Positions 46,338 to 55,235 of a DNA stretch of 64,000 nt are shown one piece after another. The stretch comes from Methylocystis sp. (GTDB lineage Bacteria; Pseudomonadota; Alphaproteobacteria; Rhizobiales; Beijerinckiaceae): NCBI GenBank assembly GCA_016178015.1, contig JACOUB010000026.1, forward strand, positions 100,402 to 164,401, given 5' to 3'. The stretch's first letter is position 1; each line of letters opens with the position of its first letter. Both the position numbers and the translations under genes were made by a program. The notes under the pieces were generated by a model. It was given only the letters and a program-made list of their open reading frames with translations, did no database searches and was not told where the DNA came from.

Positions 46338-47483
46338 ATGTGGCCGTATTGGGCGATGTTTTTGATTCCGGCGATGGCGGCTCTCGCAGAAAAAGCGTCC
46401 TTAAATCGTAACATAGCAGTTGGAGGCCAGGGGACGAGAGATCGGGTTCTGTGGTTTTATGTTTGGCTAATATTGACAATATTGATTGGGTTTCGATTTC
46501 AGGTCGGCGGCGATTGGGTAAATTATTTCCATTATCTGTATGATATTCAAGGGTTAGAATTTATAGAAGTTATAGTTAGGCCGGATCCAGGCTATCAATT
46601 GCTAAATTGGGTCAGCGACAAATTTGGCTGGGACATTTTTGGGGTTAACGTAGTAGGGGGCGGATTGTTTGCCCTTGGGCTTATCGTCTTTTGTCGTAAT
46701 CAGCCCCGGCCATGGTTAGCGCTGACCATAGCGATCCCTTACCTAGTCATTGTGGTGGCAATGGGATATAGCCGGCAAGCGATTGCGTTGGGCGTCATCA
46801 TGATGGGCCTGGTGGCGTTGGAAAAAAGATCGTCATTTGGGTTTGTGGTTTCCGTCGCTGTTGCGGCAACGTTCCACAAATCGGCGATCCTGCTAATCCC
46901 AATCGCCGCATTGGCTAATTCGCGAAATCGGTATTTTACTATATTTTTGGTAGGAGTAGTTGGAATAGTTTTGTACGTTCTTCTAGTTTCTGATGAAGTA
47001 GAAACTCTATATAAAAACTATGTAACTAGCGAATATCAATCAGATGGTGCGCTGATACGATTGTCGATGAATGCTATAGCTGCCGTAATCCTGATAATTT
47101 TGCGATCTCAACTTGGGTTCACGAAATCAGAATTTCAGCTATGGAGGTTGTTTGCAATACTTTCAGTTGGACTACTTGGCCTTTTTGCTTTTACGCCAGC
47201 CAGCACCGCGTTAGATCGAGTAGCTCTTTATTTTCTTCCCCTGCAGATCGCCGTATTTGCACATGCGCCTTCCATATTCGCCGGCCGCAACAGCCATAAC
47301 AAAATGGCCGTACGTAAACAAGCATCAATCAGCCCGTACTATAATTATTCTATAATTGAAAGCAACTACCTGTTAGTAATTTTTACAATAACATATTTTG
47401 GGTTAATTCAGTACACGTGGTTAAATTTCGCGAATAATTCATTGTATTGGATTCCGTTCAGGCTGTATTTTTTGGATGGCTGA
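46338..47483 (+). CDS. EpsG-family (Wzy-type) polysaccharide polymerase
   Basis: 381 residues, very hydrophobic with about ten membrane helices. The EpsG signature is seen: LIGFRFQVGGDWVNYFHYLY and RPDPGYQLLNWVSDKFGW near the N-terminus, AMGYSRQAIALGVIM in the middle, and ATFHKSAILLIPIAA. It likely polymerises flipped repeat units on the periplasmic face. The second half is AT-rich. It is translationally coupled to asnB and overlaps the next glycosyltransferase start. Confidence 0.85.
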   Translation: MWPYWAMFLIPAMAALAEKASLNRNIAVGGQGTRDRVLWFYVWLILTILIGFRFQVGGDWVNYFHYLYDIQGLEFIEVIVRPDPGYQLLNWVSDKFGWDIFGVNVVGGGLFALGLIVFCRNQPRPWLALTIAIPYLVIVVAMGYSRQAIALGVIMMGLVALEKRSSFGFVVSVAVAATFHKSAILLIPIAALANSRNRYFTIFLVGVVGIVLYVLLVSDEVETLYKNYVTSEYQSDGALIRLSMNAIAAVILIILRSQLGFTKSEFQLWRLFAILSVGLLGLFAFTPASTALDRVALYFLPLQIAVFAHAPSIFAGRNSHNKMAVRKQASISPYYNYSIIESNYLLVIFTITYFGLIQYTWLNFANNSLYWIPFRLYFLDG

Positions 47484-48612
47484 AATGAAAATATTATTAT
47501 TTGCCAACACGGACTGGTACATTTACAATTTCCGGAGAACTCTGGCTGCTGCGTTGCGGGATGCAGGACACGACGTCTTGCTCGTTTCGCCGCCGGGCGC
47601 TTACGGCGAGCGACTTCGGGACTTGGGATTCCGGTGGATCCCTGCGCCCATGAACCGTGGCAGCCTAAACCCGTTTCACGAATTGGCTCTGTTGGGATGG
47701 CTTTGGCGATTGCTACTCCGGGAACAGCCAACCGTCGTGCACAGCTTCACTATTAAATGTTCTGTCTACGGGGGGCTGCTCGGAAGGCTCACGGGAACTT
47801 CCAGCATCAACGCTGTGGCCGGCATGGGATACGTATTTACCAGTCACACGCTCAAGGCGCGGCTGTTGCGGCCGGCCGTGCGTTTAATGTTGAGCATCGC
47901 TCTTGGAGGTAAACGTTCGAAATTAATACTACAGAATCCCGACGATATGTTGTTTTTTGAAACTGAGATTTTTGGCTCGTCCCCGCAAGTTTACTTGATT
48001 AAGGGGTCCGGAGTCGATTGCTCATTGTTTCTTCCGCCACAGATTGAAGAGTCATGTTCGAACAGACCGGTGCGTGTTCTGCTCGCCTCTCGAATTTTAT
48101 GGGATAAAGGCGTTGCGGAATTTATTGAGGCTGCTCGTATGCTTAGATCCGAGCAGAGGTCTTTGGAGTTTTTGTTGGCAGGCGACCCAGACCCCGGCAA
48201 TCCGGCTGCGGTTCCTTTGCCGACGCTCATGGATTGGCAAGCGGAAGGATTGGTGCAGTGGCTGGGTCATGTTGCGGATATGCCCAAACTGCTGGCCAAT
48301 GTTGATGTCGTTGTGCTCCCGAGTTACCGGGAAGGTCTTCCCAAAAGCCTAATTGAAGCGGCTGCTTGCGCGCGACCATTGATTGCGACGGACGTGCCAG
48401 GATGTCGTGAAGTGGTCACGGACGGGGTGGAGGGCTTTTTAATTCCGCCACGTGATGCGGAAGCTTTAGCGCGGTCTATTGCTAAGTTGCAGGACAATGC
48501 CTTATTAGCTCGGAGCATGGGAATGGCGGCGCGGCGGAAAGCTTTGGGAGAGTTCGACGAGCGGATAGTGATCAAGCAAACTATGGATGTTTATGATGAG
48601 TTAGCCCGCTAG
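47476..48612 (+). CDS. GT4-family glycosyltransferase (PglA/CapM-like)
   Basis: 378 residues from ATG 47476; ATG 47485, after the upstream stop, is an equally good start. N-terminus ILLFANTDWYIYNFRRTLAA. The middle has VVHSFTIKCSVYGGLLGRL and INAVAGMGYVFTS, both common in PglA/WbaZ-like transferases. Donor site: VVLPSYREGLPKSLIEAAAC followed by RPLIATDVPGCREVV. Last + strand gene of this part of the locus; the next gene is convergent. Confidence 0.9.
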   Translation: MAEMKILLFANTDWYIYNFRRTLAAALRDAGHDVLLVSPPGAYGERLRDLGFRWIPAPMNRGSLNPFHELALLGWLWRLLLREQPTVVHSFTIKCSVYGGLLGRLTGTSSINAVAGMGYVFTSHTLKARLLRPAVRLMLSIALGGKRSKLILQNPDDMLFFETEIFGSSPQVYLIKGSGVDCSLFLPPQIEESCSNRPVRVLLASRILWDKGVAEFIEAARMLRSEQRSLEFLLAGDPDPGNPAAVPLPTLMDWQAEGLVQWLGHVADMPKLLANVDVVVLPSYREGLPKSLIEAAACARPLIATDVPGCREVVTDGVEGFLIPPRDAEALARSIAKLQDNALLARSMGMAARRKALGEFDERIVIKQTMDVYDELAR

Positions 48613-48658
48613 TTCACCCAGGTCCTATTGACAAAGGATCGCATCGACTGACGGAATG

Positions 48659-49324
48659 TCACGGGCTCGGCAACCACGCGTCACTGCGTTCGGTTAGTCG
48701 ATAATAAGCCAAGCCTATAATTTCCTTGAAGACCACGCTCGCTTCTTGGGTTGGCGAAGCAGACAGATATTCCACGGGATAAGCTTCCACGGCAAACCTC
48801 GCCGCCCTGAATGCACCGACGGCTCTGGGCATATGGAAGGCGGAAGTTACAAGGATCCACCGACTCAATCTCCCCGGTTGGATCATTGCTCGCGAGAATT
48901 CGGCATTCTCCGCAGTACTCCTGGACCGTCCTTCGATCACGATGCGGCTGGGGCTAATCCCGGCCGCCATGAACACCTGTGCCGCATCAGCTCCTCCCGC
49001 GCCCGCAGTTTCCTCCATTCCGGAAAAAACGACTTTTGCGTTTGGAAAACGTTGCGCCAACTTAATGGCGACCTGCACGCGGGCGCCGGGGAATTTTTGC
49101 CCATCGAAGGTTCCGCCCAATACAATAATGCCGGCAACTGGCTCATTGCTGCTGTTCCGCCATTCCGGGAAGCGTTTCTCGAGAATGTGAAGCGCGAATT
49201 CGCCGATCGTCAGGCGTTCAAGCCAGATCACGGACGAGGTGGCCATTAGTAAAAGCATGACCCCTATGAGGGATTTCAGTTTTGGGCGAGGTTCCGGCGA
49301 ATGTTGAAACGGTGGTGGCGGCAT
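48659..49324 (-). CDS. YdcF/ElyC-type DUF218 membrane protein
   Basis: 221 residues. One membrane helix near the N-terminus (SLIGVMLLLMATSSVIWL). The DUF218 core reads VAGIIVLGGTFDGQKFPGAR, VVFSGMEETAGAGGADAAQV and IEGRSRSTAENAEFSRAM, with LVTSAFHMPRAVGAF near the end, all matching the family. DUF218 proteins are linked to envelope and polysaccharide processes, with biochemical role uncertain. It faces the preceding glycosyltransferase. Confidence 0.9.
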   Translation of the reverse strand: MPPPPFQHSPEPRPKLKSLIGVMLLLMATSSVIWLERLTIGEFALHILEKRFPEWRNSSNEPVAGIIVLGGTFDGQKFPGARVQVAIKLAQRFPNAKVVFSGMEETAGAGGADAAQVFMAAGISPSRIVIEGRSRSTAENAEFSRAMIQPGRLSRWILVTSAFHMPRAVGAFRAARFAVEAYPVEYLSASPTQEASVVFKEIIGLAYYRLTERSDAWLPSP

Positions 49325-49518
49325 TGCCCTTGTGTCCGTAAGCTCCGAGTCGGTTCGGCTCAGAAAACCACGCCATAAACAGATCTATGCAGCCACCGCA
49401 GTTCCCATGAGCGGGAGCGGCTTTTCACGAATCATCCGATTCTCGAATAGCAAACCGCTTCCGCCGTCCAGAAAAATCAATCGCGCCAAGTCCCACCGCG
49501 ACTGCCCAACCTGGGCAG

Positions 49519-49785
49519 TTACACCAAATCATTCAAGCCTAGCGGGAACCAGACGCCGTAAACGCTTGGATCACCGATGCCCTTTCTAACGCGGCCCTCA
49601 TCGAGGGTAGATATATCAATATCCTCGACCACAGCCAAAACATCCCTGGGCTTATATATCGAAAAGACAATGTTTCGTAATATGACTGAAGCGTCTTCGA
49701 TATCGTACGCGGTGATCCCGCATCCTCTATTTAACAAATCAGGAGGCGACAGCTCCTCAAGCTGAAACCAATAGCGACGCAACAT
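49519..49785 (-). CDS. Small conserved protein of unknown function
   Basis: 88 residues (LRRYWFQLEELSPPDLLNRG; VVEDIDISTLDEG; GVWFPLGLNDLV). The sequence is clean, with a plausible globular composition, and resembles small hypothetical proteins that I recall in alphaproteobacteria. No motif suggests a function. It lies downstream of the recombinase on the same strand and may have moved with it. The 194 bases upstream of 49519 show nothing. Confidence 0.55.
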   Translation of the reverse strand: MLRRYWFQLEELSPPDLLNRGCGITAYDIEDASVILRNIVFSIYKPRDVLAVVEDIDISTLDEGRVRKGIGDPSVYGVWFPLGLNDLV

Positions 49786-49857
49786 GTGGCATCCTCTGTA
49801 TAACCAGCCCCCAAAAACACTCGTAAATTACCATTCCTATGTGATCGCCAGAGTCAA

Positions 49858-50805
49858 CTAGGTGGAACCACCTTGGCGCCCCTTTTCCAAGAGAGGCCCC
49901 AAATTCGCGTGCTCAATATATCGGCCGACGACATTCATGGTCTTCCAACCGCCCGCTTGCATGATCGGCAGCACACCCAGTCCTGACACAATCAGGTCTT
50001 GCGCGGCGCCGACGCGCATCGAATGACCGGACAAATGTTCGATGGCTTGGGCAGGCAAACCGGCTGCTCGCGCCGCTTGTTTCAGAATCCGATTGACGGA
50101 GTAGGGATGGAGCGCGCGCTTGCCAGCGCGGTCGCCCCGCACAGCCCGAAAGATGTAGCCCGATTCAATTTTCGCCGCCGTCAACCACGTGCGAACCAGT
50201 TTCAAGCTGTCAGGCGAGACATATCCCAGCCTTCCCTCTCCGTAAGGGTCATTCTTGGATCGTCTGATCAGGATCTGAGTGGCGCCGTGCGAAGACGGCG
50301 TCAGATCCTCCACGCGCAGGCCGACCAGTTCAGCGCGTCGACACAGCGTGTCGTAGCCCAGCGCGATCATGGCGCGATCGCGTTTGCCGGCGAGCGAGTT
50401 TGGGCAGGCTGCGATCAACTGATCGCGTAAATCGCTGATCAGCCCGAGCGCCTGTTGCGGCCGGGCGCGTTTGGCGCGCCGCGCCCGCCGCATCGCTATC
50501 ACCACCTCTTCGTCGGTCACCGGGTTCTCCATCCGGAAAAGCCTATGGACCTTGCGGATCGCCGCCAACCGGCGCTTGAGCGTCGCGGCTGCGCAGCGGT
50601 CCGCTTCATGCGCGATGAAGGCCGCGACGGTTTGCGGTTCTGCGGGAAGCGCCCGTCGCTGCACCGTGCGGCACCAGCGATCGAAAACGTCCATATCCGC
50701 TCGATAGGCTCGAAGCGTATTGTCGGCATAGGCCCCTTCGAGGCGAGCGAGGGCGACACGCCAGTCCACTTTCAGATTGCAACACGGAGATTGGCGCTTG
50801 CGCAT
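49858..50805 (-). CDS. Tyrosine recombinase (site-specific integrase)
   Basis: 315 residues. The N-terminal SAM-like domain reads NTLRAYRADMDVFDRWCRTV. The catalytic residues are visible in order: R in LCRRAELVGLRVED, K in LIRRSKNDPYGEG, H-x-x-R in LSGHSMRVGAAQDL, W in AGGWKTMNVVG and Y in RYIEHANLG. It would cut and rejoin DNA. It is not next to a tRNA or obvious att sites. A divergent HTH gene across a palindromic intergenic region suggests a small self-regulated module inserted into the polysaccharide locus. Confidence 0.93.
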   Translation of the reverse strand: MRKRQSPCCNLKVDWRVALARLEGAYADNTLRAYRADMDVFDRWCRTVQRRALPAEPQTVAAFIAHEADRCAAATLKRRLAAIRKVHRLFRMENPVTDEEVVIAMRRARRAKRARPQQALGLISDLRDQLIAACPNSLAGKRDRAMIALGYDTLCRRAELVGLRVEDLTPSSHGATQILIRRSKNDPYGEGRLGYVSPDSLKLVRTWLTAAKIESGYIFRAVRGDRAGKRALHPYSVNRILKQAARAAGLPAQAIEHLSGHSMRVGAAQDLIVSGLGVLPIMQAGGWKTMNVVGRYIEHANLGPLLEKGRQGGST

Positions 50806-50841
50806 ATAGATTTTTCCGGTACCGTGATTTTACGATCGATA

Positions 50842-50860
50842 ATGATGTAATTAACATCAT
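50842..50860. promoter_or_regulatory. Palindromic operator candidate between integrase and HTH gene
   Basis: ATGATGT and ACATCAT form a perfect 7-base dyad around AATTA in an AT-rich stretch that separates the two divergent genes. The size and symmetry suit an operator for a dimeric HTH protein; 14 bases separate it from ATG 50874. Confidence 0.5.
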
Positions 50861-50873
50861 AACAGATGTCAAT

Positions 50874-51125
50874 ATGATCACTGGGATTCAGATTCGAGCT
50901 GCGAGGTTTGCGCTTCGGCTGTCGGCCCAGGAGCTAGCTAAGCGTGCGGGGGTTAGCCTCCCGACGATTCAAAGGTTCGAACAGGTCGACGGCGTCCCAC
51001 CTAGCCGATCGTCGACCCTTCTCGATGTGCGCAAAGCCCTAGAAGCCGCCGGCATCGAATTCATCGGCGCGCCGGATGACGCGCCGGGCATTCGGGTTCG
51101 CCTGCCTCTTCGGCCGCCTGAATGA
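50874..51125 (+). CDS. XRE-type HTH regulator
   Basis: 83 residues. IRAARFALRLSAQELAKRAG and VSLPTIQRFEQVDG are a Cro/CI helix-turn-helix; the tail LDVRKALEAAGIEFI is common in small alphaproteobacterial XRE proteins. It is divergent from the recombinase and probably represses itself and the recombinase through the palindrome at 50842. It has no extra sensor domain. Confidence 0.85.
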   Translation: MITGIQIRAARFALRLSAQELAKRAGVSLPTIQRFEQVDGVPPSRSSTLLDVRKALEAAGIEFIGAPDDAPGIRVRLPLRPPE

Positions 51126-51461
51126 TGTCCCTGCGCAATCCCCTGTAATCCCGCATATTCCCGGCAAATCCCGGCTTCTCGCGTGCGATAAGCCGGTTTA
51201 TCTCGTCTTGCGGCAGATCGCTGGAGAATGGAAAATGCCCCCAACGTGAACGATGCGAGGCGAAGGTGCATCGCCGTTATGTTCGACGCCGGGTTTGTCG
51301 CGGCGTGATGGTCCCCAGCCTCCATAAATTTCCTGACAATCTCCAATCGCGCGCCGCGCTCCGCCCGAAAAAATATACCTGGTGTCGATCGAGGCCGTCT
51401 CCCGTGAGCGGAATCGGTCCGCCTCATCCGGTCAATAACCCGCAAGACCTGACGCGCAGAT
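51126..51461. other. 336-base spacer, no supported gene
   Basis: Between the HTH gene and a glycosyltransferase. Short frames on both strands lack ribosome-binding sites and recognisable sequence. It may contain one end of the inserted module; I could not identify direct repeats that would mark it. Confidence 0.35.
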
Positions 51462-52733
51462 ATGTCCGATTTTCCCCATCCATCGGCCAGCGACAATCAC
51501 GTCGGCGTTCCGCCCGCCGATCGACGATTAATATTCATTAACCGCTTTTTCCATCCCGGTCCTTCGGCGACAAGCCAGATCTTGTCCGACCTGGTGTTCG
51601 CGTTGGCAGATCAGAATTTTGATATCCACGTGATCGCCGGCCGGCGGCGTCGAGCAGGCGCCACAGCCGCGCCGGCGGCGACTGAAAACCTTTGCGGCGT
51701 CTTCATCCATCGCATCGCCATGCCCGATTTGGCGCGGCTCGGGCTCCTTGGCCGCGCCATCGAATATGCAGCCTTCTCTGTCGGCGCCGTCGCGGCTTTG
51801 CGCCGCCATGTGCGCGAGGGCGACATCGTTGTGGCCAAGACCGATCCGCCGCTGATCGCCGTCCTTGCCGGCGTCGTCGCCCGAAGGCAAGGCGCCAAAC
51901 TCGTCAACTGGCTGCAAGACATCTACCCAGAGGTCGCCACACGCCTCGACGTGCCGTTGGTCAAAGGCCCGGTGAGCGCCGTTCTCCAAAAACTACGCGA
52001 TGCGGCGTTGCAGAACGCGGCCGTCAACGTGGCGATCGGCGAACGCATCGCTGAATTTGTCGCCGCTCGAGGCGTCGCAGCTCAAAAAATCCGCGTCATT
52101 CCCAATTGGGCCAATGATGAGGCCATTGCGCCGGTTCCGCCGGCGCAAAATCCCTTGCGCAGCCGTTTCGGTCTCGAGGGCGCGTTCATCATCGGCTATT
52201 CCGGCAATCTCGGTCGCGCGCACGAATTCGAAACCCTGCTCGGCGCAGCCGATCTGCTGCGGCGCGAAAAGGGCCTCGTCTTCCTCTTCATCGGCGGCGG
52301 CGTCTACGTCGAGGCGCTGCGCAAGCGCGTTTGCGCGCGCGGTCTCGATGATGCGTTCATGTTTCTGCCAGCGCAACCGCGCGGGGGTCTCAGCAATTCT
52401 CTATCGCTGCCCGACGTGCATTGGCTCTCTCTGCGTCCAGACCTCGAAGGACTCATTGTTCCAAGCAAATTCTATGGGATCGCCGCCGCGGGCCGCCCGG
52501 TCATCGCGATCACCGCCAAAGATGGCGAAATCGCCAGGATCGTCGAAACCTCGAATTGTGGAATTGTCGTCGAGCCGGGCCGATCTTCGGAGCTCGCCGC
52601 AGGGATCATACGGCTGCGCGCCGATCGACGGCTGTGCGATGCGATGGGCGCAAACGCCCGCGCCCTCATCGAGGCGCGTTTTTCGAGGCGGCGGGCGCTC
52701 GAGGCCTGGCGCCAGCTCTTCAACAACTTATAA
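51462..52733 (+). CDS. GT4-family glycosyltransferase (WbuB-like)
   Basis: 423 residues. LIFINRFFHPGPSATSQILS is a typical start for WbuB-like GT4 enzymes, with VAKTDPPLIAVLAGVVARRQ and KLVNWLQDIYPEVATRLDV in the acceptor domain. Donor region: FIIGYSGNLGRAHEFETLL and VPSKFYGIAAAGRPVIAI. WbuB-type enzymes often add the second sugar to the undecaprenyl-linked primer. GC content and codon use are those of the core genome, unlike the AT-rich transferases upstream. Confidence 0.9.
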   Translation: MSDFPHPSASDNHVGVPPADRRLIFINRFFHPGPSATSQILSDLVFALADQNFDIHVIAGRRRRAGATAAPAATENLCGVFIHRIAMPDLARLGLLGRAIEYAAFSVGAVAALRRHVREGDIVVAKTDPPLIAVLAGVVARRQGAKLVNWLQDIYPEVATRLDVPLVKGPVSAVLQKLRDAALQNAAVNVAIGERIAEFVAARGVAAQKIRVIPNWANDEAIAPVPPAQNPLRSRFGLEGAFIIGYSGNLGRAHEFETLLGAADLLRREKGLVFLFIGGGVYVEALRKRVCARGLDDAFMFLPAQPRGGLSNSLSLPDVHWLSLRPDLEGLIVPSKFYGIAAAGRPVIAITAKDGEIARIVETSNCGIVVEPGRSSELAAGIIRLRADRRLCDAMGANARALIEARFSRRRALEAWRQLFNNL

Positions 52734-52873
52734 AGACGCAGCATGTCTTCAGCAGCGGCCGATGGATGACGGTGATTGCTCTGTCGTTGTGATACGCTTG
52801 AATGATTGGTTCGTATGTTTCCCGTGTGGCTCCCCAGGAGCGGGCCAGCGGATGCATATCGCGCTCGCCCTTT

Positions 52874-53143
52874 GCCCCATCGGCCATCGCCCGTCAAACC
52901 GCTTGCGTCGCTCACGCTTTGCAAGCGGTTCCTTCGCTTCGCTACGGCCCTCCGGGTGACCGCCGATGGCCGATGGGGCATATTTGCAATCGTTCCCTTT
53001 GGTGAATTTGCCGCGCTGGAAGCGCAACAAATTCACCAAAGGGAATGGATGCAATCGTGCGCCATCCGCAGGGCGCGTCACCCGCAGGGGCGAAGCGCAG
53101 CGGAGCAGTCGCGCAGCGACTTGACGAGGCCTGCGGATGGCGC
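52874..53143. repeat. Array of three successive inverted repeats
   Basis: IR1 has 16-base arms at 52874-52889 and 52964-52979 (GCCCCATCGGCCATCG) and encloses a smaller 10-base hairpin (AACCGCTTGC). IR2 has 18-base perfect arms at 52993-53010 and 53028-53045 (TTCCCTTTGGTGAATTTG). IR3 has 14-base arms at 53059-53072 and 53130-53143 (GCGCCATCCGCAGG). They fill the 520-base gap between the convergent glycosyltransferase and initiating transferase. No gene is present. At the least they may terminate transcription in both directions. Confidence 0.75.
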
Positions 53144-53253
53144 GACCGCCTGCAAAGCGATCAACCGGACGCGGTATCACATTGCTTGCGTCGTGCTTCC
53201 AGCTCGATCCGCTCCGTCATGAAAACTGGACGACAGTCGCTCTGGATTTCGTG

Positions 53254-54771
53254 TCAGAGCGCCCGATGTTCTTCGAACATTTTCCTAAATACTGCCCCGT
53301 TTCTTTGGGAGGAGCCGCTTTTCTGCTTGTCCTCGGCCGCTCGCGCAAGCGCTGCGGCGAGCCGCTCTTCGTTGCGTCGATCGCCTGTTAGAACAATCAA
53401 CGCCGTGCGGAAGAGGATGGCGAGATCGAGCCACAGCGACGCACTGCGCACATACCATTCGTCCAGCGCATTCTTTTCCTCGACGCTGACGAACTTGCCG
53501 CCATGAATCTGCGCCCATCCGGTGAGCCCAGGCGCCACGCTCAGACGCAATGTTCGCCCTGCTGGCTGATCGACGAGCAGGAGCGGGCGCGGGCCGATCA
53601 GCGCCATGTCGCCCCGCATGACGTTATAAAGTTGGGGAAGTTCGTCGAGCCTGGTCGCGCGCAGAAACCGGCCGATGGGCGTGAGGCGCTTGTTTTCATC
53701 GAGACGCCGCCCCGTTTTGTCGACCGGATTGCGCATCGTCTTGAACTTATAAATGTATATCGGCCGGCCGTTGCGCCCGATACGGCGCTGCCAGAAGATG
53801 ACCGGCGACCCCAAGCCGATCGCGACGAGCAGCCCGGCAAGCGCGAATAATGGGGAGAGAACGACAATAGAGACCGCCGCGAGCGCCGACTCGATCACGA
53901 ATTTTATTTTGAAATAGTCTCTCCTTGGAGACGCTTCGGATGCTTGCGGGTCATCGCGGATGTCCTCTTGTGGTTCGCTGACGTAAACGCCGATCTGTTC
54001 AGCGAGCAGCTCGAGTTCCAGCCCACGATCGAGGCACAGTGGTTCGAGGCGGTTGAACAATTCGAGCGCCCGATCGCGGTCGCGTTCGCATATGACGAAG
54101 CCTGCGACATCGATCCCGTGCTGCGCCAAGTCGTCGAGCAGCGCCGAGGCTTCTTGCGTGCCGCCCATGATGACATGGCCGAAAATCGAGCGGCCGTGCA
54201 GAGCAAAATCGTCATCGAGGATCGCGGCGATGCGCCGATTGCTGGCCGCAAATGAATCGAGGAGACGAATATAAAACCATGCGAGGCGCCCGGCGCCCAC
54301 GATAATCACGCTCCGCTCCTTGTCGTGGGCAAAGTTGACTGTCGCCCCGAGGTCTTGACGTTGGGCCATCATGCGGCGCGCCAGGCGAACGCCAACCAAG
54401 CTCGCCGTCAGGATCAGAAAATGGATGGGCGGGATCGATCGCGGTATTTCATCGAGGCGCGTGAGAGTGAAGAGGAGAATTGCTGTTGCCGTCACCGTAC
54501 AGGCGGACGCTTTGGCGATTTGTATCGCGTCATGGAATGAGAAAAATTTCGACAATCCATGCGCCACATGAAACTGAACAAAGAACAAAATCGAAAAGCA
54601 AGTTGCGGCGCCGACATAGAATGCGATGGGCGTCGGGTCGACATGAGCCGAGATCGGGACCTCTCGTAACCAAAAGGCGAGAACCGGGGCGCCGAAAGCG
54701 ACGACAATGTCGATAACAAGGAGCCTGTGGCTCAATGTGACTTTCGAGGATGGCAAACGTGGTTTACGCAT
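53254..54771 (-). CDS. WbaP-type undecaprenyl-phosphate sugar-1-phosphate transferase
   Basis: 505 residues from ATG 54771 (ATG 54807 adds 12 residues). The N-terminal ~130 contain four membrane helices. A Rossmann-like CoA-binding domain follows (RSVIIVGAGRLAWFYIRLLD). The C-terminal sugar transferase domain reads PIYIYKFKTMRNPVDKTG, IGRFLRATRLDELPQLYNVM and RGDMALIGPRPLLLVDQPAG. It would place the first sugar phosphate on undecaprenyl phosphate and so start each repeat unit. It is transcribed toward the rest of the locus. The 323 bases upstream to the tRNA hold no supported gene. Confidence 0.93.
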   Translation of the reverse strand: MRKPRLPSSKVTLSHRLLVIDIVVAFGAPVLAFWLREVPISAHVDPTPIAFYVGAATCFSILFFVQFHVAHGLSKFFSFHDAIQIAKASACTVTATAILLFTLTRLDEIPRSIPPIHFLILTASLVGVRLARRMMAQRQDLGATVNFAHDKERSVIIVGAGRLAWFYIRLLDSFAASNRRIAAILDDDFALHGRSIFGHVIMGGTQEASALLDDLAQHGIDVAGFVICERDRDRALELFNRLEPLCLDRGLELELLAEQIGVYVSEPQEDIRDDPQASEASPRRDYFKIKFVIESALAAVSIVVLSPLFALAGLLVAIGLGSPVIFWQRRIGRNGRPIYIYKFKTMRNPVDKTGRRLDENKRLTPIGRFLRATRLDELPQLYNVMRGDMALIGPRPLLLVDQPAGRTLRLSVAPGLTGWAQIHGGKFVSVEEKNALDEWYVRSASLWLDLAILFRTALIVLTGDRRNEERLAAALARAAEDKQKSGSSQRNGAVFRKMFEEHRAL

Positions 54772-55094
54772 AAACGAAGCCCGCGATCGAAGGGGATTTC
54801 TGCACAAATCGATGTGAGGCGGGAGTTTGATAGCCTAAGATCGGCGGGAGCACAAGAACATCCGATTTGCATTGCGGGCGATTTGGTGGAAATCCGGCGC
54901 TGCCTGAGTTCGACGTCGCGCGTATTGAGGCGTGTGGCAAAGCGGCTTGGTGAATCTTCCCAAGAGGACGGTCGGAATGTCCACACGATCTGCCTTGTTC
55001 CTGGACAGCGATAAATTAGGCAAGCTCCGGAAGCGCCTTCGAACGGCGGCGATGGCGGGCGGCGCTCCGCGCAGCACGTAAGGTATTGAGTTTA

Positions 55095-55172
55095 TGGTCG
55101 GAGTGGCGGGATTCGAACCCACGACCCCTAGTCCCCCAGACTAGTGCGCTAACCGGACTGCGCTACACTCCG
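55095..55172 (-). tRNA. tRNA-Pro (GGG), CCA encoded
   Basis: Read on the minus strand: acceptor stem CGGAGTG/CACTCCG, anticodon stem CTAGT/ACTAG around the loop CTGGGGG (anticodon GGG), and T arm GTGGGTTCGAATCCCGC. The CCA end is encoded in the DNA. It lies between the polysaccharide locus and the MerR regulator gene. Confidence 0.95.
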
Positions 55173-55235
55173 ACTGTGCGGCTGTTATAGGGGGCCGCGG
55201 CGCCGCTGGCAACGCGGGCAAGGCAATTCGGCGCT

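Noticed and set aside
55095..55172. tRNA-Pro as attachment site of the polysaccharide locus
   Set aside because: No duplicate of its 3' end was found at the other side of the locus, and no integrase lies next to it.
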